This document shows, one piece after another, positions 1 through 8,739 of a stretch of 64,000 nt of DNA. The notes under the pieces were generated by a model. That model was given only the letters and a program-made list of their open reading frames with translations. It ran no database searches and was not told the DNA's origin. Made by a program: the position numbers and the translations under genes. Location of the stretch: positions 62,001-126,000 of the forward strand of contig WQBJ01000001.1 of assembly GCA_013032095.1 (NCBI GenBank), read 5' to 3'. The stretch is from Ruegeria atlantica (GTDB taxonomy: Bacteria > Pseudomonadota > Alphaproteobacteria > Rhodobacterales > Rhodobacteraceae). Each line of letters starts with the position of its first letter. Within the stretch, counting starts at the first letter, position 1.

Positions 1-2252
1 CGTTGCAATTGGTCAGGCGCGCCGACGTGGTCATCGACAATTTTCGACCGGGTGTGATGGAGCGTTTGGGTTTGGGTCCAAAGGCTTTGAGCCAGGCAAA
101 CCCCGCCATTGTGTCGCTTTCCATGCCCGGGTTCGCGTCGACCGATGCAGAACTCGCGGATATCGCCGCGTGGGAGGCCGTAATCGCAGCGCGAACCGGT
201 CAGTTCACCGACATGGGGTTGAATCGGCGTTTGATGGGGATCAACCCGTCCTTCACGCCGCTGGGGCTGGCGTCGGCATATGGGGCGACGTTCGGTGCGA
301 TGTCAGTGCTGTTTGCGCTACGCGCGCGTGGCGAAAATGGCGGGGATCATATCGAGGTGCCATTGGCCTCGGCCCTGCTGGAAGGGCTGGTCTACAATTG
401 CGAGCAGATTGAGGACTACCCGGGTCGCTACAAATCCCCGCGCGAGGTTGAGCTGGAGCGGCGCGCGGCGGAAGGCTTGCCGATGAGCCTGAAGTTTTCG
501 GAACTGTCCGAATTTCTGGATCCGTTCTACCGCACGTATCCCTGCGCGGATGGCCGTGGGTTTTATGTCGTAGCATGCAGCATCAAAGGCCATCCCGAAC
601 GCGCCCTTCAGACGCTGGGGTTGAGTGAGATGGCCGAAAGCCTGCCTGATTTCGATGCTTATCTGGATCAGAAAGATTGGCCCGCAGAATGGTCGACGCG
701 AAACTACCCGGTCGGTGTTTCCGACCGCGAGCGGGTGTCCACTGCGATGAAAGAGGCCTTTCTAACTCGTCCAGCGCATGAGTGGGAGGAGTTGTTCGGG
801 GCCTCAAAAGCCCCTGCCACCGCGCAACGGACTTCGCAGGAATGGCTAAACGACCCCCATGCATTGGCATCTGGATTGGTGCTGCAAGTCGAGGACCCGG
901 TCCACGGCAATATGCACCAGATGGGCAATGTTGCCTGGCTTGCAAGCGATGCGGGCGCGTCGAGCAAACAAGCGGCGCGTCCTGCCGATCTGGCGGCACT
1001 TTTGACCGAGGCTCCCCGGGTTGCAGCAGTAAGTGATGGCGTCGGGCATGGCTGGTTGGACGGTGTAAAGGTTCTGGACCTGACCAATGTGATTGCTGGT
1101 CCAACCATAGGCTCGACGCTTGCGCGGTACGGGGCCGACGTCACTTTGGTTCAGCCCGTTGACCCTTCAGTTGACCCTTGGAATGCCGTGGTCTTTGGTA
1201 TGCATGCTCATCGTGGCAAACAAAGTGTCCTACTGAACCTGCGCAGCGATGAGGGGCAGGACGCGCTGGCGCGTTTGATCGCCGAAACCGATGTCATCAC
1301 CATGAACGGAACGGATGCACAGCGCGATGCGCTGGGGCTATCCCCGGAGCGGTTGAAAAGCATCAACCCGAAACTGATCCTGGTGCAGCTTGACGCCTTT
1401 GGCGGGCCGAAGTCTGGGCCGAAGTCGAACCATCTTGGTTATGACGACCTGGCGCAGGCGGCAACCGGTGTCATGGTTCGGTTTGGCGGTGGTATGGAAA
1501 CGCCCGAGGAACACGCGCATTTCGGCACGATTGACGTTTTGACCGGATACTGTGCCTGCGTGGCGCTTGGTGGTGCTCTTATGCAATTGGAGCGGACGGG
1601 CGAGGGCGGTATCGCCCGCGCCTCTCTGGCGGCTGCGGGTAATCTGATTCAGGCCCAGTTCATGTATGACTTCGACGGGCGCGCGCCGTTTGATGAACCG
1701 TCGGGGCGTCAGGCGCTTGGCTGGGGACCGTTCTATCATTGTTACGAGGCGGCCGATGGCTGGATGTTCTTCGCCGCCCCGACCGAGCGAGAAAAGGCGC
1801 TGTCGGCAATTCCGGAACTTACCGATCTTGCGGGCCTGTCGGAAAGCGAATTGCACGCTGCGCTTGCCAAGCAATTCCGCGAACATCCTATCGCTTTCTG
1901 GAGTGCGGCGTTTGCCTCGTCTTCCAGCGCGGTTGTTCCGTTGGGATCATTACATGAAACCCGCGACGCTGCTCTGCAGTTTGAAAGTGGCGGTACAGTT
2001 GATCTGTCACAGGCAACGTTCCGCGTGATCCGGCACGACCAGCACCCGATGGGCCGCTGGTGCGACCTTGTGGCACCGAATGCTGTCCGTCCAGAGCGAG
2101 GCCGCATCGCAATTCCATCGCATATGCCCAAATACGGCGCGCACACACGTGAAATTCTAGCCCGCGTTGGACTGGACGAGGTCGCTATTGATCGAATGAT
2201 CGAAACAGGGGCAGCCGCAACACAATGGTCGGACAAGTATCTCCCTGAGTAA
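1..2252 (+). CDS. Two-domain class III CoA-transferase (CaiB/BaiF family), 5' end outside window
   Basis: The open frame runs in from the left edge, so the true start is missing; about 749 residues are visible. Two tandem CaiB/BaiF-like modules can be seen: the first carries the typical 'VIDNFRPGVMERLGLG' helix at residues 9-24, and the second restarts near residue 350 with 'GVKVLDLTNVIAGP'. The family moves CoA between acids without free CoA, through an aspartyl-CoA thioester. At the expected Asp positions I read 'EVPLASALL' (about residue 118) and 'ARASLAAAG' (about 538), with no Asp in either half, so activity may be altered. A binding-protein gene follows 44 bp downstream on the same strand, suggesting a shared catabolic operon. 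The family call is firm; the substrate is unknown. Confidence 0.85.
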   Translation, partial: LQLVRRADVVIDNFRPGVMERLGLGPKALSQANPAIVSLSMPGFASTDAELADIAAWEAVIAARTGQFTDMGLNRRLMGINPSFTPLGLASAYGATFGAMSVLFALRARGENGGDHIEVPLASALLEGLVYNCEQIEDYPGRYKSPREVELERRAAEGLPMSLKFSELSEFLDPFYRTYPCADGRGFYVVACSIKGHPERALQTLGLSEMAESLPDFDAYLDQKDWPAEWSTRNYPVGVSDRERVSTAMKEAFLTRPAHEWEELFGASKAPATAQRTSQEWLNDPHALASGLVLQVEDPVHGNMHQMGNVAWLASDAGASSKQAARPADLAALLTEAPRVAAVSDGVGHGWLDGVKVLDLTNVIAGPTIGSTLARYGADVTLVQPVDPSVDPWNAVVFGMHAHRGKQSVLLNLRSDEGQDALARLIAETDVITMNGTDAQRDALGLSPERLKSINPKLILVQLDAFGGPKSGPKSNHLGYDDLAQAATGVMVRFGGGMETPEEHAHFGTIDVLTGYCACVALGGALMQLERTGEGGIARASLAAAGNLIQAQFMYDFDGRAPFDEPSGRQALGWGPFYHCYEAADGWMFFAAPTEREKALSAIPELTDLAGLSESELHAALAKQFREHPIAFWSAAFASSSSAVVPLGSLHETRDAALQFESGGTVDLSQATFRVIRHDQHPMGRWCDLVAPNAVRPERGRIAIPSHMPKYGAHTREILARVGLDEVAIDRMIETGAAATQWSDKYLPE

Positions 2253-2296
2253 GGGGAAACCGCCGACACAAAGAACCGATCGACAGGGAGGACATT

Positions 2297-3880
2297 TTGG
2301 AATCTGTCAAAAATCTCGCGGCAACTTGCGCCAAGGGTAAAATGTCACGTCGCGAGTTTCTGTCTCGCGCAGCCATGCTTGGTGTCAGCGCGGTGGTTGC
2401 AAACGGGTTACTGACCCAGGAATTGCGCGCGGCGGTGCCCAGTAAAGGGGGCACTCTGAAACTGGGCCTTGCCGGAGGGGAAAGCACGAATACGCTCGAC
2501 CCGGCCGCCGCCCTGAGCCAAGTGCCCTACCACGTAACCCGGGCCTTCGGCGAAACGCTTTTGGACGTCAACGGTGACGGCAGCTTCAACATGCGTCTTG
2601 CGGAATCTGTTGAGGGCAGCGCGGATGCAAAAACGTGGGCCTTCAAGATCCGTAAGGGCGTCGAGTTTCACAACGGCAAGACTGTGACACCTGATGACGT
2701 GCTGGCCACTTTGAAACGCCACTCGGATGAAAACACCAAGTCTGGCGCGTTTGGCGTGATGAAGGCGATTTCGGAGATGTTTGTTGATGGAGATAATCTG
2801 ATCGTGAAGGTGGAGCGTGGTAACGCCGATCTTCCCTACCTGATGTCGACCTATCAACTGCTGATTCAGCCGAACGGTGGTCTTGATGACCCGGCGGCCG
2901 GGATCGGGACTGGTCCGTACAAGATTGTTGAGGACGAGCCCGGGGTGCGCCACGTGTTCGAGAAGTTCGGGAATTACTGGGACGATACACGCGGTCATGT
3001 GGATCAGGTCGAAATGCTTGTCATCAATGACAGCACAGCGCGATCCGCGGCGCTGCAGTCGGGGCAAGTTCACATCATCAACAAGGTTGAGCCCAAAATT
3101 GCCCAGTTCTTGGCGCGCGCGCCGGGGCTTGAGGTGAAACGCGTCGCGGGGCGCGGTCACTATGTCTTTATCATGCACAGCGATACCGCACCTTTCGATA
3201 ACAAGGACCTGAGGCTGGCACTGAAATACGCGATCAATCGCGAAGAGATGGTGGACAAGGTTCTGCGGGGTTACGGCGCGGTTGGAAACGACACGCCAAT
3301 CAATGCGGCCTATCCATTCTTTGATGACAGCCTGCCACAACGCGCATTTGATCCGGCGAAGGCGGCAGAGCACTACAAGGCGTCGGGGCATGACGGCTCC
3401 CCGATCGAGCTTCATGTTTCCGATGTCGCGTTCCCAGGGGCGCTGGATGCTGCGCAGTTATTCCAGCAGTCCGCCAACGCCGTCGGAATTCCGCTACAAA
3501 TCAAGCGCGAACCTGCGGATGGTTATTGGTCCGAAGTATGGAGCAAAAAACCGTTCAGCGCGTCCTATTGGGGCGGGCGTCCAACCCAGGACCAGATGTA
3601 TTCGACTGCTTACCTTTCGACTGCAGACTGGAACGACACCCGGTTCAAGAACGAGCAGTTCGATACACTGTTGTACGATGCTCGCAAAGAACTGGACGCT
3701 GACCGCCGCAAGGACACCTACGGTGAAATGGCGCGGATGGTGCATGACGATGGTGGTCTGATCTGTCCGATGTTCAACGAATTCCTGGAGGTTGTGCGTG
3801 ATGATGTGCAGGGCTGGGAAGCTGACGGCCAGTGGGAAGTCATGAACGGCCTTGCACCGCATAAATGCTGGTTGGCATAA
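2297..3880 (+). CDS. ABC transporter substrate-binding protein, family 5 (peptide/nickel type), Tat signal
   Basis: This 527-residue protein starts with TTG at 2297, preceded by GGGAGG at 2286-2291 with ideal spacing. The N-terminus carries a twin-arginine motif SRREFL (residues 17-22), a hydrophobic stretch and an Ala-rich cleavage region near residue 45, so export is probably by Tat. The mature part has family-5 solute-binding features: 'GGTLKLGLAGG', 'LNPAA'-like opening, 'WAFKIRKGVEFHNGK' and 'GTGPYKI'. Such proteins bind oligopeptides or other solutes in the periplasm and hand them to DppBC/DF-type permeases. No permease or ATPase gene lies next to it in the window, so it is either served from upstream or elsewhere, or is an orphan receptor. 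Same strand as the CoA-transferase. Confidence 0.88.
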   Translation: MESVKNLAATCAKGKMSRREFLSRAAMLGVSAVVANGLLTQELRAAVPSKGGTLKLGLAGGESTNTLDPAAALSQVPYHVTRAFGETLLDVNGDGSFNMRLAESVEGSADAKTWAFKIRKGVEFHNGKTVTPDDVLATLKRHSDENTKSGAFGVMKAISEMFVDGDNLIVKVERGNADLPYLMSTYQLLIQPNGGLDDPAAGIGTGPYKIVEDEPGVRHVFEKFGNYWDDTRGHVDQVEMLVINDSTARSAALQSGQVHIINKVEPKIAQFLARAPGLEVKRVAGRGHYVFIMHSDTAPFDNKDLRLALKYAINREEMVDKVLRGYGAVGNDTPINAAYPFFDDSLPQRAFDPAKAAEHYKASGHDGSPIELHVSDVAFPGALDAAQLFQQSANAVGIPLQIKREPADGYWSEVWSKKPFSASYWGGRPTQDQMYSTAYLSTADWNDTRFKNEQFDTLLYDARKELDADRRKDTYGEMARMVHDDGGLICPMFNEFLEVVRDDVQGWEADGQWEVMNGLAPHKCWLA

Positions 3881-3908
3881 GGTCGGTACCAGCACAGGTT
3901 GCAACACG

Positions 3909-3945
3909 GGTCCCGGGGCATTGCGCCGGGACCAATATTGGTCTT
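3909..3945 (+). terminator. Probable rho-independent-like terminator after the binding-protein gene
   Basis: An 8-bp perfect stem, GGTCCCGG (3909-3916) with CCGGGACC (3926-3933), closes a 9-base loop and is followed by a T-containing run (ttggtctttt). It sits 28 bp after the stop codon at 3880, which suggests the first transcription unit ends here and the next gene has its own promoter. Confidence 0.5.
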
Positions 3946-4054
3946 TTCGAGATTGCCTGATCACCGGTGAGAGCAAAGGCTATTCAGGATGGTACTGACT
4001 CAGATCGGCTTCTAGTGACCGACGAAAGCGGCAACAATTTAGCGGGGTGTAAGC

Positions 4055-5701
4055 ATGAAAACCGCGAATGATCCGAAACACGAAGGCGCAGGTCCTGCGA
4101 TTACCCCACGCACCCGTGCCCGTGCACGGCACATATTGGATCACTACTACATCGGTCCTGCCAGAGATGACCGGGTGTTGGAAATCTGGGGCTACACCGA
4201 CCGCTATACATACCGTCCCGGCGACACTGTCGATTTGCGCGTTTCTACCACAGCTCCTAACTGGTCGCTTGAGGTCGGACGAGATGGCGTCAACTATGCG
4301 CCCGTCATGCATGTCGCGGATTTGCCTGGTCTGCATCAGGACACCCCGGAGCACTGCTCGGTGTATGGTTGTGATTGGGAGGTTTCGCATTCCTTTACCA
4401 TTCCTGATGACTGGACGGCGGGGGCCTATCTGATCACTCTGCGTGCCGAGCGTCAGGGAGACGCAGTCGAAGAGCATCACCTGATCTTTGTTCGGCGTGC
4501 TGCTCAGGCAGAACCGGCTGCGATGGTTCTGGTTTGTGCGACCGGCACTTGGCTTGCCTATAATTGCTGGGGCGGTTCCAGTGCCTATGAAGGGATCACA
4601 GGACCAGAGCGAAACGCTTTCTCGCCCATTCTGTCAAACCAAAGGCCATGGACGCGTGGGTTCTGCAAACTGCCTGCAGGAGCCCCCCGCGCTTTGACCG
4701 AAAAGCCGACCGACCCGGAGGGCATGGTCCGCTATCCCTATATGGAATGGGCTTATGCCTATGGCTATTCAAAGAAATATGCATCAGCAGGTTGGGCCAG
4801 CTATGAACGCCATTTCGCCCGTTGGGCGGAAGCCGAAGGGTATGAGTTCGAAATCGTCACGCAACACGATCTGGAATTGGAACCGAATCTGCTGACGAGC
4901 CATCGATGTGCAGTATTCGTGGGTCATGACGAATACTGGACTGCAACCATGCGCGACAGGGTTGAGCAATTTACAGAAGGCGGTGGCCGGGTCGCGCGCT
5001 TTGCCGGCAATTTCTTGTGGCAGACCCGGCTGGAGGATCAGGTGCAAACGCAGATCTGTTACAAATACACTGCCAAGGATGCCGACCCCCTCATGGGCAG
5101 CGATAAGGAGCACTTGGTCACCGGCACTTGGGATGCTCCGCCGGTCAACCGACCCGGTGCGCAGACATTCGGCGTAAACGGACTTAAGGGCATCTATGCC
5201 GGGCTGGGAAATTGCGTTGGGCAAGGCAGTGGAGGGTTCACGGTCTACCAACCGGATCATTGGGCCCTGAAAGGCGTGCGGCTCGGCTACGGCGACCAAT
5301 TGGGCGCTGAGTCGAAAATCTTTGGGTACGAGGTAGACGGATTGGATTTCTCTTTCGATGACGGGCTGCCCTATCCGACAGGCAAGGACGGTACAGACAA
5401 ATCCGTAGAGATTATTGCGCTCGGGATGGCCACCAATGTCGAGGCGGATTTTTCCCATTGGGGAGAGACGCTTTACATCGGCAGCGCGGATGCCGAATTC
5501 AAAGCGCTGACACTCTTCGGTGACGTGAAAGAAGAGACCCTGGATAAATCAAGCCGCGGAAATGGGGCGATTGTCTCTTGGCAAAGCGGGGATGGTGAAG
5601 TGTTTTGCGCTGGAACGTGCGAATGGGTTGCCGGGTTGACGCGGCGCGACATACAGGTCGAAACCATCACTCGCAATGTTCTGAGCCGGTTTTGTCGGTA
5701 G
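4055..5701 (+). CDS. N,N-dimethylformamidase beta-subunit-like protein
   Basis: This 548-residue protein has no signal peptide. It resembles the C-terminal catalytic part of the large subunit of N,N-dimethylformamidase. It starts with a beta-sandwich-like region (about residues 40-150, 'RPGDTVDLRVS'), then a glutamine-amidotransferase/ThuA-like fold with 'TWLAYNCWGGSSAYEG' near 168-183 and the hallmark GHDEYW at residues 290-295, followed by 'GGRVARFAGNFLW'. It is shorter than DMFase large subunits (about 760 residues), and no small subunit lies nearby. The authentic enzyme hydrolyses DMF to formate and dimethylamine with a mononuclear iron; for this protein only a C-N hydrolase role can be guessed. 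It follows the CoA-transferase and binding-protein genes on the same strand. Confidence 0.75.
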   Translation: MKTANDPKHEGAGPAITPRTRARARHILDHYYIGPARDDRVLEIWGYTDRYTYRPGDTVDLRVSTTAPNWSLEVGRDGVNYAPVMHVADLPGLHQDTPEHCSVYGCDWEVSHSFTIPDDWTAGAYLITLRAERQGDAVEEHHLIFVRRAAQAEPAAMVLVCATGTWLAYNCWGGSSAYEGITGPERNAFSPILSNQRPWTRGFCKLPAGAPRALTEKPTDPEGMVRYPYMEWAYAYGYSKKYASAGWASYERHFARWAEAEGYEFEIVTQHDLELEPNLLTSHRCAVFVGHDEYWTATMRDRVEQFTEGGGRVARFAGNFLWQTRLEDQVQTQICYKYTAKDADPLMGSDKEHLVTGTWDAPPVNRPGAQTFGVNGLKGIYAGLGNCVGQGSGGFTVYQPDHWALKGVRLGYGDQLGAESKIFGYEVDGLDFSFDDGLPYPTGKDGTDKSVEIIALGMATNVEADFSHWGETLYIGSADAEFKALTLFGDVKEETLDKSSRGNGAIVSWQSGDGEVFCAGTCEWVAGLTRRDIQVETITRNVLSRFCR

Positions 5702-5776
5702 GCAGTTTTAGGGAAGATTTTTCCAACCACTCGTCTACCAAAACCATGGGCTGCTTTTCCCAAAGTGGGTTATGCA

Positions 5777-5807
5777 GGCCGCCGCCCTAGATAGATGTCA
5801 GGCGGCC
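5777..5807. repeat. Inverted repeat downstream of the DMFase-like gene
   Basis: GGCCGCC at 5777-5783 and GGCGGCC at 5801-5807 can form a 7-bp GC stem with a 17-base loop, 75 bp after the stop codon at 5701. No T-run follows, so a terminator role is possible but weak. Confidence 0.35.
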
Positions 5808-5819
5808 CTGCTGTAGTGG

Positions 5820-5835
5820 TTTCAGCATGCTGAAA
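5820..5835. promoter_or_regulatory. 16-bp perfect palindrome TTTCAGCATGCTGAAA
   Basis: TTTCAGCATGCTGAAA is a perfect 16-bp palindrome, 13 bp after the preceding inverted repeat and 67 bp before an IS6 transposase relic. Length and symmetry fit a dimeric regulator site, but no promoter or gene start is within 400 bp on the plus strand apart from the relic. Function unknown. Confidence 0.3.
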
Positions 5836-5901
5836 TCCTTTCGGTGGCCTTGCCGGAAAAACCTTTCTTGAGGCGGGCAGTTGGCTTTCGCAGCCTGATC
5901 C

Positions 5902-6080
5902 ATGAATAAGAGTTCACCTTTCAAGTACTTCAATATCAGTTCCGAGGCCATTCGCCTTGCGGTGTTGCTTTACATCCGTTTCCCAACCTCGTCATGGAAT
6001 GCCGAATACCTCCTATACGAGTCGGGTAAAGGGCAGCATCACTGGCCTAGCTCATACCGGTTCGAATTTTTCTGACAGCA
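5902..6080 (+). mobile_element. IS6-family transposase relic: N-terminal fragment joined to the element's 3' end
   Basis: From the ATG at 5902 the frame reads MNKSSPFKYFNISSEAIRL and continues 'AVLLYIRFPTSSWNAEYLLYESG', matching the conserved N-terminus of IS6-family transposases (F-x-Y-F-x-x-S-x-E-x-I-R-L-x-V-x-x-Y-x-R-F-P). The match ends near 6027. It is followed by 'cagcatcactggcctagct' (6034-6052) and 'ggttcgaatttttctgacagc' minus one base at each end (6059-6079), sequences that also follow the C-terminal relics near 20.5, 29.2 and 39.7 kb. The transposase middle and C-terminus are missing, so this is an internally deleted, immobile copy. Confidence 0.75.
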
Positions 6081-6284
6081 CCATGGCGGATATTGTCAAA
6101 TCAATGAACAATCTCGCAGCACCCCACTCCGAAGCGCTCTTCACAAACATTGGAATGGCATACATGCTGAAACTGAACGTGGCCGCCAGGAAAGCCACCT
6201 GAAGCAAATGGCTGGTCGGTAGGGAAACGGCCAGCCGCAGACTTACGCCTTTAATTCTGGTTTCCTGAAAAAAGGATGATCAAT

Positions 6285-7124
6285 ATGACACACCCCGCGT
6301 TTCAATCCGAATCTGTCGCCGTCGTGACTGGTGGCGCCTCGGGCATTGGCCTTGCGGCCGCAGCCAAGTTTGCTGGCATGGGTATGAAAGTCGTCGCTGT
6401 TGATCGCGACACAGACAAGTTGGCAGAAGCGGAAGAAGTCCTGCGCGCCGCCGGCGCAGCCGACGTGATGATTGCCTCCACCGACATCTCAGATCGTGTG
6501 CAAGTCGTAGCGCTTGAAAAAGAAGTGACTGCTCGTTTTGGAGGCGCGGATATCCTAATGAACAATGCAGGGGTTGGGGGCCGCAATTCGTGTCTGACTG
6601 CGCTCGATGTATGGGAGAAGATCCTGGGTGTTAATCTTTGGGGACCCGTCCATGGAACGCAAGTGTTCGCTCCGGGCATGGTTGAACGCGGTCGCCCCGG
6701 CGCGATTATCAATACCGGGTCCAAACAGGGCATTACAACGCCACCCGGAAACCCGGCCTACAACGTGTCCAAGGCGGGCTTGAAAGTCTTCACTGAGGCA
6801 CTCGCACATGAACTGCGCAACACGGAAGGCTGCCAGGTCACGGCACATCTTTTGGTTCCAGGATTTGTTCACACCGCGATGATCGGTGCCGCCGAAAAAC
6901 CACCAGCCGCATGGACAGCGGAACAAACGGTCGATTTCTTTGTAGAAAGCGTGAATCGGGGCGATTTCTACATCCTGTGCCCTGACAATGATGTGGACCG
7001 CGCTCTGGACGAAAAACGCATCGCATGGGCGGTCGGCGACATCATCGAAAACCGACCGCCACTAAGCCGCTGGCATCCAGACTATGCTGGATCATTCACA
7101 GCCTACATAGACCAGAAAAGCTAA
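6285..7124 (+). CDS. Short-chain dehydrogenase/reductase (classical SDR)
   Basis: This 279-residue protein starts at ATG 6285, eight bases after AAGGA (6272-6276); an in-frame ATG at 6276 overlaps that Shine-Dalgarno and is less likely. The Rossmann motif TGGASGIG is at residues 15-22, NNAG at about 93-96, Ser146 and the catalytic Y159-x-x-x-K163 in 'PAYNVSKAG'. Asp40 after the second strand (VVAVDRD) suggests NAD(H) preference. The protein should be an NAD-dependent alcohol/ketone oxidoreductase of unknown substrate. It stands between an IS6 relic and a convergent LysR gene, with no clear operon partner. Confidence 0.9.
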   Translation: MTHPAFQSESVAVVTGGASGIGLAAAAKFAGMGMKVVAVDRDTDKLAEAEEVLRAAGAADVMIASTDISDRVQVVALEKEVTARFGGADILMNNAGVGGRNSCLTALDVWEKILGVNLWGPVHGTQVFAPGMVERGRPGAIINTGSKQGITTPPGNPAYNVSKAGLKVFTEALAHELRNTEGCQVTAHLLVPGFVHTAMIGAAEKPPAAWTAEQTVDFFVESVNRGDFYILCPDNDVDRALDEKRIAWAVGDIIENRPPLSRWHPDYAGSFTAYIDQKS

Positions 7125-7247
7125 CTGAAGCGCACTGCTGTGCCATCGACGGATGTCCGCTCACGGGAGCGACCTCACCGCGCATGGAGTACGCATTGTC
7201 AGAATGCAGTGATACTGCAGCTCGCAGTCTTGCCTTAGAACTATAGT

Positions 7248-8132
7248 TCAATAGAAGCCCTTTACGCCGTCCCGAAACTTCGATGTTGCAAATTCGAAGA
7301 ACGCGTGAACGCGCGCGCTCCGACGGATATCGGGATGTGCCAGCACCCACAGGCTGGAGGCGAATTTTTCATCAGGCTCATGAATGCGGACCAACTCTGC
7401 GCAATTCTCACCAAGATAGGCGGGCAAAACGGCTATTCCGAGTTTAGCCCGCACCAGATCGAATACCCCCATCAGCGAATTGGAGTAGGTTACCGGGGCT
7501 ACTGCGGGTTTAAGCTCTGTGGTCATCAGACTCATCGTCGATGGATTGGCACTATCGTTCATTCTGATCCAGCGTTGTTCCGTCTCAGGCTTGCTTTGAA
7601 TAGTGCCTAGGTAATCTGTGTGCGCGTAGGTTGCGAAACTCAGCTGCGCCAAATTTCGGCCAATCCAATGTTCCGGTGGATTCAGTGTGGGACGCAAGGC
7701 GATGTCTGCGTCCCGCCGCATCAGATCAAGTGGCTGTGTACCAGACAAAAGCCGTAATTCTACGTCCGGGAACCGGTTTTGAAACGCCGAAAACACAGAT
7801 GCCAGAGTATAGAGGAGTGAATCCGTTGTGGTGACCGTCAATACGCCTTCCAGACGCAAATCCCGCCCACCAAGCTCACGTTGAATACCGTTCATGCCAT
7901 CACGAAGCTGTAGACCATTGCGATAGAAGTGCTCGCCTGCTGCAGTCATCACATAGCCATGACTCAACCGTTCAAACAGGCGTACGCCCAACCTCTTTTC
8001 GACTCCCTCAATTCGGCGGAAAACGGTGGAATGGTTAACCCCAAGTTGCCGCGCTGCGCCGGACAAGCTTCCAGCCTCGCAGACTGCCAGAACGAAGGGG
8101 ATATCACTCCAATCCAATATTTGTGCATTCAT
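7248..8132 (-). CDS. LysR-family transcriptional regulator
   Basis: This 294-residue protein has an N-terminal winged helix-turn-helix (about residues 8-66, 'AGSLSGAARQLGVNHSTVFRRIEGVEKRLGVRLFER', here noted in two blocks: AGSLSGAARQLGVNHS and RLGVRLFER) and a periplasmic-binding-like effector domain after residue 90. It starts at ATG 8132 with AAGGAGG just upstream. It is divergent from the luciferase-domain/SDR pair across 83 bp, the classical arrangement in which a LysR protein controls the neighbouring genes and itself. Roseobacter homologues often sit next to NAD-binding oxidoreductases, which fits here. The effector is unknown. Confidence 0.9.
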   Translation of the reverse strand: MNAQILDWSDIPFVLAVCEAGSLSGAARQLGVNHSTVFRRIEGVEKRLGVRLFERLSHGYVMTAAGEHFYRNGLQLRDGMNGIQRELGGRDLRLEGVLTVTTTDSLLYTLASVFSAFQNRFPDVELRLLSGTQPLDLMRRDADIALRPTLNPPEHWIGRNLAQLSFATYAHTDYLGTIQSKPETEQRWIRMNDSANPSTMSLMTTELKPAVAPVTYSNSLMGVFDLVRAKLGIAVLPAYLGENCAELVRIHEPDEKFASSLWVLAHPDIRRSARVHAFFEFATSKFRDGVKGFY

Positions 8133-8148
8133 GCAAGGCCTCCTTGCA
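8132..8148. promoter_or_regulatory. Inverted repeat over the LysR ribosome-binding site
   Basis: TGCAAGG (8132-8138) and CCTTGCA (8142-8148) are perfect 7-bp arms with a 3-bp spacer. On the minus strand they cover the AAGGAGG Shine-Dalgarno and touch the LysR ATG. It could be an autoregulatory operator or an mRNA hairpin that hides the ribosome-binding site. Inference only. Confidence 0.4.
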
Positions 8149-8215
8149 CACAGCGTGAATTACCTTGCGAAAATTATCAACCTAAGTTCGCTGTGCATCG
8201 AATTGGAGAAACATC

Positions 8216-8701
8216 ATGAGACGGACACTGAGTCTCCCACAGCGGATGGGTCCGCAGCCACGGACCACACATGGACTGCCGCATGCTCAAATCACGCAGC
8301 ATGGGCCGGATCGCGTCATTGATCAGCTGCGCCAATGGGCATTTGGCCTTCCCGGCGTCGAAAACCACCCCAGCCTAGTGTCTGTCCCAGGCGCTAGGGC
8401 GATGGTCATTCACGATTGTGCAGGCTGTAACCAAGACGCCTTTATGGCTGGGCGCGAATTTGCCCATATTCACCCACATCCTGACAACGGCAGCATGCAC
8501 GTCCAGTTGCCGCGCGAAGATGCTCTTGAAGTCGTGGAAAAAGGGTGGGGCGAACATCATACCCTGGTGCTGGAAAACCTCCGCCCAATTGGTCTGGTGA
8601 TGGTGTTTTCACCGAGGGATGAGGCCGAGCTTGAAACTGCCAAAGCCGTCATCCGTCGATCCTACGAGTACGCTACGGGCACAAGCCTTGTGGTTGCGTG
8701 A
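8216..8701 (+). CDS. Luciferase-domain (DUF5519-like) protein
   Basis: This 161-residue protein starts at ATG 8216 with GGAGAAAC upstream. The central 'GREFAHIHPHPDNGSMHVQLP' region (here split: GREFAHIHPHPD, GSMHVQLP) and the C-terminal 'LVMVFSPRDEAELE' are typical of the small soluble proteins annotated as luciferase-domain or DUF5519. The HIHPHPDGSMH histidine cluster could bind a metal. The name is historical and does not imply light production. It is the first gene of a plus-strand pair with the SDR at 8740 (38-bp gap) and is divergent from the LysR gene, so these three probably form one regulated unit. Biochemical role unknown. Confidence 0.7.
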   Translation: MRRTLSLPQRMGPQPRTTHGLPHAQITQHGPDRVIDQLRQWAFGLPGVENHPSLVSVPGARAMVIHDCAGCNQDAFMAGREFAHIHPHPDNGSMHVQLPREDALEVVEKGWGEHHTLVLENLRPIGLVMVFSPRDEAELETAKAVIRRSYEYATGTSLVVA

Positions 8702-8739
8702 CACGTCAGAACTGAACCCATACATACAGGAGAAACAAG

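Noticed and set aside
2408..3415. 335-residue minus-strand frame opposite the binding protein.
   Set aside because: Antisense shadow; composition is His/Val/Arg-rich without a fold signature.
6058..6070. GGTTCGAATT resembles a tRNA T-loop (also at 39750).
   Set aside because: No acceptor or anticodon stems can be built around it. It belongs to the tail shared by the IS6 relics.
5957..6202. Plus-strand open frame of 81 residues.
   Set aside because: It reads across the IS6 relic and its tail in a frame other than the transposase one; no domain.
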